Source of the DNA: Flavobacterium lacustre | GTDB lineage: Bacteria; Bacteroidota; Bacteroidia; Flavobacteriales; Flavobacteriaceae | DNA length: 64,000 nucleotides | Direction: 5' to 3' | Assembly (NCBI RefSeq): GCF_027474525.2 | Contig: NZ_CP114882.2 | Span: 1,302,001 to 1,366,000 of the forward strand | Shown here: positions 43,571 through 52,166 of the stretch, piece after piece | Layout of the letters: every line of letters begins with the position of its first letter | Numbering within the stretch: position 1 is the stretch's first letter | Notes under the pieces: model-generated | The model's database searches: none | What the model saw: only the letters and a program-made list of their open reading frames with translations | What the model was told of the DNA's origin: nothing | Made by a program: the position numbers and the translations under genes

Positions 43571-44341
43571 ATGGAAGTAAGTAATAAACCCAATAAGTAC
43601 GAACTGGGAGAAATGCTCCTTGAAATTGGCTCGCTCCTCATGGTTTCAGGCGCCAATACCGAACGGATTAAAGTAACCATAAGCAGGATTGCAGGCGCTT
43701 TCGGATGCGATTCGGATTTGCTGATTACCAATCACGCGCTGATGATTACGCTAACCTATCAGCATAAAAACAAAGTCTTTACCAGTGTAAAGTGGGTGCC
43801 CAATATGCACCTGAATTTCAATTTGATTTCGGATATCAGTATTATGAGTTGGCAAATTGTCCTCGAAAAATGGACCGTGGAGCGCATCAATCAGGAATTA
43901 GCGGTATTGAATAAAAAACCGTTGTATCCAAGGTATTTAGTATTATTACTCGTGGCTTTAGCAGGCGCTTCTTTTTGCAGGCTTTTTGGCGGAGGCGCCA
44001 TAGAAGTGGCAGTAGCTTTTGTAGCCTCCTTCTGCGGGTTATTCGTGAGACAGGAAGCCATGAAATTAAAATTTAATTTCTACTTGTCTATCTTTTTTGC
44101 CTCGGCTACCGCATCATTGGTGGCAGGATTCTATTTTTATTTAAACCCAACAGAAACTTATATTCATGCTTTTTCTACTTCGGTTTTGTTTTTAATTCCC
44201 GGCGTTCCTATGATTAATGCCTTTTCGGATTTAATCGACGGAAATACGTTAAACGGAATCACGCGTGGAGTCAATGTCTTAATTATGGCTTTTGCCATTG
44301 CCTTAGGACTTATTGTATCCTTATTAATTTATAAATTCTAA
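43571..44341 (+). CDS. Threonine/serine exporter, ThrE N-terminal subunit (DUF1212)
   Basis: 256 residues from the ATG at 43571; a TTG 27 bases upstream is also in frame. A cytoplasmic N-terminal part (about 1-115) contains GEMLLEIGSLLMVSGANTER (about 12-31) with the conserved S-G-A-x-T-x-R motif. About five membrane helices follow, including FLIPGVPMINAFSDLIDGNT (about 215-234), a ThrE hallmark. In this two-gene form the protein works with the product of the next gene (3 bp away) to export threonine and serine. Confidence 0.88.
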   Translation: MEVSNKPNKYELGEMLLEIGSLLMVSGANTERIKVTISRIAGAFGCDSDLLITNHALMITLTYQHKNKVFTSVKWVPNMHLNFNLISDISIMSWQIVLEKWTVERINQELAVLNKKPLYPRYLVLLLVALAGASFCRLFGGGAIEVAVAFVASFCGLFVRQEAMKLKFNFYLSIFFASATASLVAGFYFYLNPTETYIHAFSTSVLFLIPGVPMINAFSDLIDGNTLNGITRGVNVLIMAFAIALGLIVSLLIYKF

Positions 44342-44344
44342 CTC

Positions 44345-44851
44345 ATGGAAACGCTGTTATTTTTAGAAAAAGGAATTTGGTTGGGATTTGCCGCCATCGG
44401 ATTTGCGGTGCTTTTTAATGTGCCCAAAAGAGCTTTGGGAACTATTTTTGTCATTGGCGCCTTGGGCGGATTAGTAAAATTCTTCATGATTGCGCAGGAA
44501 ATAGGAATTGTTTTAGCTGCTTTTTGTGGCGCTTCACTCATTGGTGTTATCAGTGTTTTGGCGGCCCATAATAGGAAAGCACCTCCAATGATTTTTGCCA
44601 TTCCCGCTGTAATTCCTATGATTCCCGGTTTTTTTGCATACAAAGCCATGGTAGGAATTATAGAACTGACTGCCGAAAAAGACTCAGAGGTCTATACTAA
44701 ACTTTTTTTCGAAACGGTAAACAATGGCTTATCGGCTTTGTTTGTCTTGTTGGCATTATCTGCCGGTGTGGCCATCCCATTATTAATCACCCGAAAACAA
44801 ACCATCAAACGCATTCAACCCGATGACAATCTCGAAGTTGAAATAGAATAA
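44345..44851 (+). CDS. Threonine/serine exporter, ThrE C-terminal subunit (DUF3815)
   Basis: 168 residues with about five hydrophobic helices. Conserved features are AFCGASLIGVISVLAAHNRK (about 59-78) and PPMIFAIPAVIPMIPGFFAY (about 80-99), the latter the DUF3815/ThrE_2 signature. It begins 3 bp after the N-terminal subunit gene and completes the split ThrE transporter. Transcription ends at a terminator 40 bp downstream. Confidence 0.88.
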   Translation: METLLFLEKGIWLGFAAIGFAVLFNVPKRALGTIFVIGALGGLVKFFMIAQEIGIVLAAFCGASLIGVISVLAAHNRKAPPMIFAIPAVIPMIPGFFAYKAMVGIIELTAEKDSEVYTKLFFETVNNGLSALFVLLALSAGVAIPLLITRKQTIKRIQPDDNLEVEIE

Positions 44852-44890
44852 ACAGGACGCCTGCAGTGTTCTTAAACAATAAAAAAACAG

Positions 44891-44922
44891 AAACGCTATT
44901 CGTGAGAATGGCGTTTTTTTTT
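44891..44922 (+). terminator. Intrinsic terminator after the ThrE genes
   Basis: AACGCTATTC and GAATGGCGTT pair with one T-G wobble around a GTGA loop, followed by a T run. Confidence 0.85.
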
Positions 44923-44967
44923 GTTTCAAAATTCGAGAAAATTAAGTTGAAAACTAAATGAGAATGC

Positions 44968-44997
44968 GGTCAATTGTAGGCGGGTCAATTGTAGGCG
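44968..44997 (+). promoter_or_regulatory. Tandem 15-bp direct repeats upstream of the control gene
   Basis: GGTCAATTGTAGGCG occurs twice in perfect tandem (44968-44982 and 44983-44997), each with a CAATTG palindrome inside. The repeat ends 20 bp before the start of the XRE-type control protein gene. Control proteins of restriction systems bind tandem C-boxes in just this position, so this is a candidate operator, although it lacks the classic GACT/AGTC words. Confidence 0.6.
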
Positions 44998-45017
44998 TAA
45001 AACTATTTTTATAAGCT

Positions 45018-45239
45018 ATGGAGATTAAAGAAAAATTCGGTCAAAAGGTAAAAGAATTAAGAGAGCAAAAAAGTTTCTCAATTGAACAGTTAGCAAATAT
45101 TTCGAATGTTGACAGAAATTATATTTCTGACATCGAAAAAGGGAAAAGAAATGTCTCCATTGAAATTATGGAAAAAATAATTTGTGCTTTAGAAACCGAT
45201 TTTACAACATTTTTCAACGATAATAATTTTAAGAAATAA
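45018..45239 (+). CDS. XRE-family HTH control protein of the HpaII-type RM system
   Basis: 73 residues, the size of restriction-modification C proteins. The helix-turn-helix runs over about residues 9-60: FGQKVKELREQKSFSIEQLA, SNVDRNYISDIEKGKRNVSI, then IMEKIICALE. It should bind the tandem repeats upstream and time expression of the methyltransferase and nuclease. The stop is separated from the methyltransferase start by two bases. Confidence 0.85.
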   Translation: MEIKEKFGQKVKELREQKSFSIEQLANISNVDRNYISDIEKGKRNVSIEIMEKIICALETDFTTFFNDNNFKK

Positions 45240-45241
45240 TA

Positions 45242-46510
45242 ATGAAAGAGAATATATCAATTAGTGAATTTGACGGGAAAAAATTTAAAATTCGCTTTGT
45301 TGAAGAAGACGATAATAGAAAAGCAGTATTGACTCATTATTTACACAATTATAAAAATGATGCAAAATCTCATTTTGAAAAAGAAGCGAAAGAATATTTA
45401 AAAGAAATAATTCAATATAAAAATGAAGAAGAAAAATTAAACATTGTTTCTGAGGAAGCTTTGCAACAATTATTATTTGAAGTTGAAACAGTTCCATTTC
45501 CAACACCCAAAAATCATACGTTTAAATTTATTGATTTGTTCGCAGGGATTGGAGGATTCAGAATGGCAATGCAAAATCTTGGAGGTAAATGTGTGTTTAC
45601 ATCTGAATGGGATGAAAATGCAAAGAAAACTTATAGAGCTAATTATGGAGAAACACCATTTGGTGATATTACAAAAGAAAGAACTAAGAATTATATACCA
45701 GACGATTTTGATGTTTTATGTGCAGGATTTCCTTGTCAGGCTTTTTCAATTGCAGGTAAAAGAGGAGGTTTTGAAGATACAAGAGGAACACTTTTTTTTG
45801 ATGTTGCAGAAATAATAAAAACCAGAAAGCCAAAAGCAATTTTCTTAGAAAATGTAAAAGGTTTAAGAAATCATAATGGTGGAAAAACATTGGCGACAAT
45901 CCTGAATGTTTTGCGGAATGACTTGAATTACTTCGTGCCAGAACCTCAAATAATTAATGCTAAAAATCATGGAGTTCCTCAGAATCGCGAACGAATATAT
46001 ATTGTTGGTTTTAGAAATGATTTAAATATTGATTCATTTTCATATCCTGAACCTTTAGAAGAAAAAGTCTTTTTCGGAAAAGTAAAAGAAGAAAACGTAG
46101 TTCCTACGAAATATTATTTATCAACTCAATATTTGCAAACCCTAGTTAGTCATAAAGAAAGGCACGCAAGTAAAGGAAATGGATTTGGCTTTGAAATTAT
46201 TAAAGATGATGAAGTTTCAAATGCAATTGTTGTTGGTGGGATGGGAAGAGAGAGAAATTTAGTTATTGATAATCGAATAACAGATTATACTCCAACAACT
46301 CATATCAAAGGAGAAGTCAATCGTGAAGGAATTAGAAAAATGACTCCACGAGAATGGGCGAGATTACAAGGCTTCCCCGATAATTTTATAATTCCTGTTG
46401 CAGATGCATCTGCTTACAAACAGTTTGGAAATTCTGTTGCAGTTCCTGCAATTCAGGCAACTGCTGAAAAAATTATTGAACTAATTATGGATAGACATGC
46501 TAAAAGGTAA
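45242..46510 (+). CDS. DNA (cytosine-5)-methyltransferase, predicted CCGG
   Basis: 422 residues. About 95 N-terminal charged residues precede the m5C core: motif I FIDLFAGIGGFRMAM (about 97-111), motif IV GFPCQAFSIAGKRGGF (about 161-176) with the catalytic PC, motif VI ENVKGL, motif VIII QNRERIYIVGF and motif X QFGNSVAVPA (about 397-406). The target domain lies between VIII and X. The CCGG target is inferred from the HpaII-like nuclease encoded downstream with a 14-bp overlap. The sequence is more AT-rich than the flanking thrE and transpeptidase genes, consistent with acquisition. Confidence 0.92.
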   Translation: MKENISISEFDGKKFKIRFVEEDDNRKAVLTHYLHNYKNDAKSHFEKEAKEYLKEIIQYKNEEEKLNIVSEEALQQLLFEVETVPFPTPKNHTFKFIDLFAGIGGFRMAMQNLGGKCVFTSEWDENAKKTYRANYGETPFGDITKERTKNYIPDDFDVLCAGFPCQAFSIAGKRGGFEDTRGTLFFDVAEIIKTRKPKAIFLENVKGLRNHNGGKTLATILNVLRNDLNYFVPEPQIINAKNHGVPQNRERIYIVGFRNDLNIDSFSYPEPLEEKVFFGKVKEENVVPTKYYLSTQYLQTLVSHKERHASKGNGFGFEIIKDDEVSNAIVVGGMGRERNLVIDNRITDYTPTTHIKGEVNREGIRKMTPREWARLQGFPDNFIIPVADASAYKQFGNSVAVPAIQATAEKIIELIMDRHAKR

Positions 46511-47651
46511 TAAAGGTGATTGGAGTGAACTATATGTTTTTACAAAACTATTGGCCGAGGGTAAATTATATCAGTCAGATATTAATTTGAATAGAGATGA
46601 AGATAATTATTATGAAATAACAAAAGCTTATAGAGAGGAGTCAAATTCTATATTAGAATTTGAAAGAAACTCTGAAATTTCTATTTATCGCATTGAAAAA
46701 AGTAATAGAGTATTTTTAGGACACTTAAGTGTCGATTATTTTTTAGGGAAATCAAACGATATTCTAAATGGTATAATTAATGGTAAAGGAAAAAGTTTTG
46801 AAATAGAAAGTGTTAATGATTTTATAGATGAAACTAAAATTCAAAAACTTACTGCTTTAGTAACAAGTAAGTCAGATATAAAATTAAGAATTTATGACCA
46901 TCGTTTATCTAAAGAAACGGATTTAGGATTCAGCATAAAATCACTACTAGGACAAGACTCAACTTTATTTAATACCGGCCCAGGGAATAACTTTATTTTC
47001 GAAATTGAAAATGATTTAAAAACGTCTATAGATGAATTCAATAGAGAGACTTATAAGCCTTTAGGTGGAATGTCAAAAATTACTGCACGTCTACACAAAA
47101 TTAATAGTGAATTAGGTCTGAAAATTAAATTCAAAGAAGTTCAATCAAAGCAGCTTTGGAGAAACTTAAAAATGATTGATGGGGATTTACCTGAAGTGCT
47201 TGCATATGCTTTGTTATACAGATGGCTATATAGGGAAGCATCTTTATTGAAAATTTCGAAAATATTAGAAGAAAAAGATCCACTCAATTTTTACAATGGC
47301 GATAAATCCGATCAGAAGCTTTATGAATATAAATTGAAAAGATTTTTAGCGGAATGTGCTATGGGAATGACGTCAGAAACACCTTGGCACGGGATTTATG
47401 ATGCCACTGGAGGTGTAATAATTGCAAAAAAGGATGGGGATATTGTGTGTTTTCATATTTATGACTTTAATCTTTTTAGAGAATATTTGATAAATAATAC
47501 AATGTTCGAGCAGCCATCAACTGGAGAAGACGAGGATAATCCAGGATATCTTAGAACAACAAAAGGAACAAAAAAATATTATTATGGTTGGTTATATGAA
47601 GAAAACGATAAATTGTATTTCAAGATAAATTTGCAAATTAGATTTAAATGA
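46497..47651 (+). CDS. HpaII-family type II restriction endonuclease
   Basis: 384 residues, close to HpaII (358). The N-terminal GNKGDWSELYVFTKLLAEGK (about 4-23), then IYRIEKSNRVFLGHL, LRIYDHRLSKETDLGFSIKS (about 132-151, with the E...D.GFSIKS nuclease core) and FNTGPGNNFIFEI follow the HpaII pattern. Later, GMTSETPWHGIYDATGGVII (about 285-304) is also family-like. The enzyme should cut CCGG. The start overlaps the methyltransferase end by 14 bp and the Vsr gene follows by 8 bp, so the three genes form one unit with the control gene. Confidence 0.9.
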   Translation: MLKGNKGDWSELYVFTKLLAEGKLYQSDINLNRDEDNYYEITKAYREESNSILEFERNSEISIYRIEKSNRVFLGHLSVDYFLGKSNDILNGIINGKGKSFEIESVNDFIDETKIQKLTALVTSKSDIKLRIYDHRLSKETDLGFSIKSLLGQDSTLFNTGPGNNFIFEIENDLKTSIDEFNRETYKPLGGMSKITARLHKINSELGLKIKFKEVQSKQLWRNLKMIDGDLPEVLAYALLYRWLYREASLLKISKILEEKDPLNFYNGDKSDQKLYEYKLKRFLAECAMGMTSETPWHGIYDATGGVIIAKKDGDIVCFHIYDFNLFREYLINNTMFEQPSTGEDEDNPGYLRTTKGTKKYYYGWLYEENDKLYFKINLQIRFK

Positions 47652-47659
47652 TCTGATAA

Positions 47660-48088
47660 ATGGATCGTATCACTCCATCCCAACGCTCTAGAAACATGCG
47701 AGCCATTCGCAGTACAAACACTAAAGCCGAAATCCGCTTGGCAAAATCCTTATGGAATCTTGGTTATCGCTACCGCAAGAACAACAGAACTGTTTTCGGT
47801 ACGCCGGATTTAACGTTCAAAAAGCTCAAAATTGCCATTTTTGTGGACAGCGAATTCTTCCATGGCAAAGATTGGGAAACTCAAAAAGACCGCGTAAAAA
47901 CCAATGCCGAGTTTTGGCAAAAGAAAATAGAGCGCAACATCCAGAGAGACATTGAAGTCAACAATTATCTCGAATCACAAAACTGGAAAGTACTCCGTTT
48001 CTGGAGTACGGAAATAGAAAAAAATCTGGAGGATTGCGTGGCTATAATCCAATCCGAAATTATTTCGAGACAAAACCAAGTCTGCTAA
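47660..48088 (+). CDS. vsr: Very short patch repair (Vsr) mismatch endonuclease
   Basis: 142 residues, a normal Vsr length. The conserved N-terminus is RITPSQRSRNMRAIRSTNTK (about 3-22) followed by AEIRLAKSLWNLGYRYRKNN. The nuclease part has FGTPDLTFKKLKIAIFVDSE (about 46-65) with the catalytic Asp of PD, FFHG and a C-terminal NWKVLRFWSTEI. Vsr nicks T:G mismatches made by deamination of 5-methylcytosine, so it protects the host from the mutagenic effect of the adjacent methyltransferase. The stop codon abuts the convergent transpeptidase stop with no spacer. Confidence 0.9.
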   Translation: MDRITPSQRSRNMRAIRSTNTKAEIRLAKSLWNLGYRYRKNNRTVFGTPDLTFKKLKIAIFVDSEFFHGKDWETQKDRVKTNAEFWQKKIERNIQRDIEVNNYLESQNWKVLRFWSTEIEKNLEDCVAIIQSEIISRQNQVC

Positions 48089-49690
48089 CTACTCCTCCAG
48101 CAACATCGCCGCCAATCGGTCATCGCGTTGGTACACATCGTCATAAAAATGAACGGTTCCTTCGGTGTCTACCCAAGCCGTGAAATACCCAATGTACACG
48201 GGAATTTTGTTTTTGAGCGTGTACCAGGATTCTTCGCCTTTGTTCATAGCTGCTTCAATTTTTGCGGGTGTCCAGTTTTTGTCGTCTTTCAGGATAAGAT
48301 TGGCCAGTTCTTTGGGTTTCGCAATTCGAATGCAACCGTGGCTGAACGCTCTTTTTTCTTCATTAAATAAACTTTTGGATGGCGTATCGTGCAAGTAAAT
48401 CGAATTCGAATTGGGGAATAGGAATTTCACCAATCCAAGGGAGTTTTTCGGTCCCGGTTTTTGTCGGATGTTGCCGTTGTTCCATTCCATATTGTGTTTG
48501 GCGAGGTAGTTTGGGTTTTTGGCCATAGCCGGTTCAATTTCTTTTTTGATGATACTTCGCGGTACATTCCAATACGGACTGAACACAATATATTTCATGT
48601 CGGCACTAAAAACAACGGTTTTATTCAGGGTTTTTCCCACGACAACTTTCGAAATTAATTCGGGTTTTCCCTCTTTAAAATACGTCAGTTGAAAGGAAGG
48701 AATGTTGATGACGATGAGTTCTTTGGCTTTAGACATATCTGCCGAAATCCATCGGCAACGCTCCATGTTCACAATGATGGTTTTGATGCGTGCTGCAACG
48801 GGTATGTTGAGGGTTGCGATGTGTTTGGGCGTAATAACGGCATCGGGCGTAAAACCATTTCTTTTTTTGTATTTCAGGATGCCTTCCTTTAATTCATCAT
48901 CATAAATGGCACTTTTAGAATCGGATGCAATATCGCCTGTGGCAAACAAACGTTGTCTGATTTGGGCAATCGTTTTGGAGCTGTCTTTGGGTTTCAGTGA
49001 TGGGAACTCCGGGTCTAAGTCAATGGTGTTCCAACCGCCTTTTTGCTCTATTTCACGGTATTGTTGCAACACTTCTCTCAGGCGGTAATATTGGCCCAAG
49101 ACTTCTTTTTCGTCTTTATTAATCAGTGATGGATTAAGGATAATGGTGTCTAAATAAGAAACGTAGGATTGTTTTTTTCGGGGCAGGTACCAACCCATTT
49201 CTACTGATTTTTTGGGGTCTAATCCTTTGAATACTTTATCAGCATAAAAAAAGTACAATGCCGAAATCAACAATTCAGTTTCTACATTGGGTTTTTGTTC
49301 TTCATTCGAAAGCAGAAAAAGATCGTCCAGTTTTTCTTTATACGGGATTTTGGCTTGAACACCTTCGGATTCCAAATTTGAGATTTTATTATACAATAAA
49401 TTCCCAGGCTCATTGATTCCCGAGTCGTCATACCAGATATAATGGTATTGGTATTTGCGATACAAAACTGTTATTTCGGATTTGAAACGGCTCAGTTCCG
49501 GGTATTTTTCAAAAAAAGGAGCGACCAAGGTGCTGTCAAACGGTACTTTAATCAGGTTTTGAAAATCGGAGGAATCAACGGCAGTCCCTAAGGCAAAAAC
49601 AGGTTTATTGGCTTCTTTGTTTTTGCAGGATACAGAGAGCGACAAGAGACCAAAAACTATTATGACGGTCAATAAGATGGTTTTTCTCAT
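48089..49690 (-). CDS. L,D-transpeptidase, YcbB-like lipoprotein (copy 1)
   Basis: 533 residues. A signal peptide with a lipobox-like SLSVSC (Cys22) suggests a lipoprotein. A scaffold/peptidoglycan-binding region (about 60-300, with IAQIRQRLFATGDIASDSKS and GILKYKKRNGFTPDAVI) precedes the catalytic YkuD domain (about 310-475). The active site is FSHGCIRIAKPKELANLIL (about 451-469), with HGC supplying His and Cys, and IYLHDTPSKSLF the second His. It cross-links peptidoglycan 3-3 in the periplasm. A close paralog lies 2 kb away with the same orientation. Confidence 0.92.
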   Translation of the reverse strand: MRKTILLTVIIVFGLLSLSVSCKNKEANKPVFALGTAVDSSDFQNLIKVPFDSTLVAPFFEKYPELSRFKSEITVLYRKYQYHYIWYDDSGINEPGNLLYNKISNLESEGVQAKIPYKEKLDDLFLLSNEEQKPNVETELLISALYFFYADKVFKGLDPKKSVEMGWYLPRKKQSYVSYLDTIILNPSLINKDEKEVLGQYYRLREVLQQYREIEQKGGWNTIDLDPEFPSLKPKDSSKTIAQIRQRLFATGDIASDSKSAIYDDELKEGILKYKKRNGFTPDAVITPKHIATLNIPVAARIKTIIVNMERCRWISADMSKAKELIVINIPSFQLTYFKEGKPELISKVVVGKTLNKTVVFSADMKYIVFSPYWNVPRSIIKKEIEPAMAKNPNYLAKHNMEWNNGNIRQKPGPKNSLGLVKFLFPNSNSIYLHDTPSKSLFNEEKRAFSHGCIRIAKPKELANLILKDDKNWTPAKIEAAMNKGEESWYTLKNKIPVYIGYFTAWVDTEGTVHFYDDVYQRDDRLAAMLLEE

Positions 49691-49885
49691 GTTGGGCGCG
49701 AAGTTTAGGATACTATAAATTTACAAAAATAAACGCATAGAAATGAGGTAAAAATCAATTGCAGGTTTTGGATTCCCTTTTTTGAAGGATGAACAATTAT
49801 TGCTTTATATTTGACAAAAGAATATCTTATATCCGCAATTATTTGCTTGGTGGTTTATGAATCCGAAAAAATAAAAATAGAAGTT

Positions 49886-50389
49886 ATGAAAAAACAAATG
49901 TTACTCTTGTTGAGTCTTGTAGTCTTGGGTTGCAAAAGCACCATGTCCGATCAAACGACCGCTAAAGCGGAGCTGAATACCACACTCGATGCCTGGCATA
50001 AAGCCGCTGCCGAAGCTGATGCTAGCACTTATTTTGGAATGATGACCGATGATGCAATTTATATAGGAACTGACGCGACCGAAAATTGGGATAAAAAAGC
50101 CTTTGAAGCTTTTGCAAAACCCTATTTTGACACAGGAAAAGCGTGGAGTTTTACGGCTTTGGAACGTCATATTTATTTTGATGCCAGCGGAAAATTAGCT
50201 TGGTTTGATGAGTTGCTGAATACCCAGATGAAGCTTTGCAGAGGCTCTGGAGTAGCAGTAAAAATAGGGAAAGAATGGAAAATAAAACACTACGTATTAT
50301 CTATGACGATTCCCAATGATAACAACAATGAAGTAGTGAAAATCAAAGCGCCGATTGAGGATGTTTTGATAAAAAAACACCAACAATAG
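49886..50389 (+). CDS. SnoaL/NTF2-like small lipoprotein
   Basis: 167 residues from the ATG at 49886, chosen because it starts a lipoprotein signal (MKKQMLLLLSLVVLGC, Cys16). The mature part has an NTF2-like fold pattern as in DUF4440/SnoaL-like proteins: ATLDAWHKAAAEADASTYFG-type helix (here TTLDAWHKAAAEADASTYF), MMTDDAIYIGTDATENWDKK, WFDELLNTQ and EWKIKHYVLSMTIPND. No catalytic residues can be assigned. It lies antisense between two paralogous transpeptidase genes, and whether it acts with them is unknown. Confidence 0.8.
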   Translation: MKKQMLLLLSLVVLGCKSTMSDQTTAKAELNTTLDAWHKAAAEADASTYFGMMTDDAIYIGTDATENWDKKAFEAFAKPYFDTGKAWSFTALERHIYFDASGKLAWFDELLNTQMKLCRGSGVAVKIGKEWKIKHYVLSMTIPNDNNNEVVKIKAPIEDVLIKKHQQ

Positions 50390-50394
50390 TCTGG

Positions 50395-52011
50395 TTATTT
50401 CTTTTTGGAATCTTCGGCAAATACCAATTCGGCTAATCGGTCGTCTCTGTCGTAAACATCCGTATAAAAATTGATTTCGCCGGCATCATTTACCCAAGCC
50501 GTAAAATAGCCAATGTGAACGGGAATTTTTCTTTTGAGTTCACAAGTCGTTTCCTTAACACCTTTCATCGCTTCGTTGATGCGGGAAAAAGGCCAGTCCG
50601 GATCGTCTTTTAAGAGTAAAAAAGCCAATTCTTTGGCCTTGCTGACATTGATGCAACCGTGACTGAAAGCTCGGGTTTCGTATTCAAACAGACTTTTGAC
50701 AGGCGTGTCGTGTAAATAAATATCATTAGAATTGGGGAAAACAAACTTAACGAGTCCCAGCGAATTTTTAGGTCCGGGTTTTTGTCTGACATTCCCATTA
50801 TTCCATTCCATGTTATGGGATTCCAGATAGTTTTTGTCTTCTTTTATGTTGAGTTTTAGCTCGTAGTCTATGATGCTTCGGGGCAAATTCCAATACGGAC
50901 TAAATACAATTTGAGTCATATTAGCACTAAAAATGACGGTTTCGGTCATAATTTTACCCACGAAGACTTTTGATTCTAATTCGGTTTTTCCATTTTTTTT
51001 ATACAACAAGGTAAAGGACGGAATGTTGATAATGATGTATTCATCGGTTTTTGTCAATTCGGGCGGAATCCATCGGCAACGCTCCATGTTAACGATAATG
51101 GTTTTGATGCGGGTTGCAATGGGCACATTCATTTGTCGCAACAGCGGATGTGTGATGTTATAATTTAGTTTTAGACCGTTCCTTTTTTTATAATTTAATA
51201 CGGCATTCATTAATTCCTGGTCGAACACATTGCTTTTGGAATCGTTTTTTAAATCTCCCGTAACGGCTAAACGCTGTCTGATTTGCACAATGGTTTTGGA
51301 TTTGTTCAATGGTTTCAGCACTTTTACGGAAGTGTCCATTTCGATAAAATTCCAAGCACCTTTTTTTTCGATTTGGCGGTATTTTTTTAAAGCTTCCCGC
51401 AGTTTGTAATATTGTTTAAATAACTGTTTTTCGTTTTTATTTAATAACTTGGGATTATCGATTAAAGAATCTAAAAGAGTAGAATAAGAGAGCGTTTTTC
51501 GAGGCAAAAACCATCCAATTTCTCTAATTTTTTGGGTGTCAATGCCGTTAAATACTTTTTGAACATAAAACAGATACATTGAGGAAAGCAATAGCTCAGC
51601 ATCTGTTTGCGATACCTTTACTTCGGTATTTGAATCGAAAATTTCGTCGATTTTATCTTGATAAGCAATGTTGGCATTCAGTCCTTCTTCTTCGATTGTA
51701 TTGACTTTGGTATACAATAAACGGGCAAAAGCAAGGAGTCCTTTTTCGTCATACCAAACGGGGGCGTAATTTCTTTTTTTGTATAAAACAGATACGCTGG
51801 TTTGCTGTGTTTTTAAGTCAGGATATTTCTTAAAAAAATTGGCAATAACAGCTTCGTTAAGGACAATTTCTGCTCGGTTGATACTGGGTTTTTGACGGGC
51901 TTGGACAATAGAAAAGAAATCGGCGGTTTGATTTTCTGTTCCGATGCTGTGAACGGAGGACATTGAAAAGCCGAAAAGTATAATTACTACAGATAAAACA
52001 ATGTTTTTCAT
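50395..52011 (-). CDS. L,D-transpeptidase, YcbB-like (copy 2)
   Basis: 538 residues, colinear with copy 1. The signal peptide (about 1-23, IVLSVVIILFGFSMSSVHS) lacks a lipobox Cys, so this form is probably periplasmic or membrane-tethered. Shared blocks include RIKTIIVNMERCRWIPPEL, VFSPYWNLPRSIIDYEL, WNNGNVRQKPGPKNSLGLVK and the active site FSHGCINVSKAKELAFLLL, where HGC is kept. Like copy 1 it should form 3-3 peptidoglycan cross-links. The two copies probably arose by duplication with the NTF2-like gene in between. Confidence 0.92.
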   Translation of the reverse strand: MKNIVLSVVIILFGFSMSSVHSIGTENQTADFFSIVQARQKPSINRAEIVLNEAVIANFFKKYPDLKTQQTSVSVLYKKRNYAPVWYDEKGLLAFARLLYTKVNTIEEEGLNANIAYQDKIDEIFDSNTEVKVSQTDAELLLSSMYLFYVQKVFNGIDTQKIREIGWFLPRKTLSYSTLLDSLIDNPKLLNKNEKQLFKQYYKLREALKKYRQIEKKGAWNFIEMDTSVKVLKPLNKSKTIVQIRQRLAVTGDLKNDSKSNVFDQELMNAVLNYKKRNGLKLNYNITHPLLRQMNVPIATRIKTIIVNMERCRWIPPELTKTDEYIIINIPSFTLLYKKNGKTELESKVFVGKIMTETVIFSANMTQIVFSPYWNLPRSIIDYELKLNIKEDKNYLESHNMEWNNGNVRQKPGPKNSLGLVKFVFPNSNDIYLHDTPVKSLFEYETRAFSHGCINVSKAKELAFLLLKDDPDWPFSRINEAMKGVKETTCELKRKIPVHIGYFTAWVNDAGEINFYTDVYDRDDRLAELVFAEDSKKK

Positions 52012-52116
52012 GACATAATTATTTACATAAAGGTAAAAAAAAAACAGATGCTTGTCGCAAAAGTGAATTACAATCTGGTTTGCCGGAAGCGATTTTTCTC
52101 ATTTTTTTAACAGTAG

Positions 52117-52148
52117 TTGATTCGGTCTTATATATTTCCTTAATTTTG
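52117..52148 (+). promoter_or_regulatory. trmB promoter
   Basis: TTG at 52117-52119, a 21-bp spacer, and TAATTTTG at 52141-52148. It lies just upstream of the GTG start at 52167 and overlaps an upstream open frame, which argues against the longer start. Confidence 0.6.
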
Positions 52149-52166
52149 CCGAAATATTCTGAAAAA

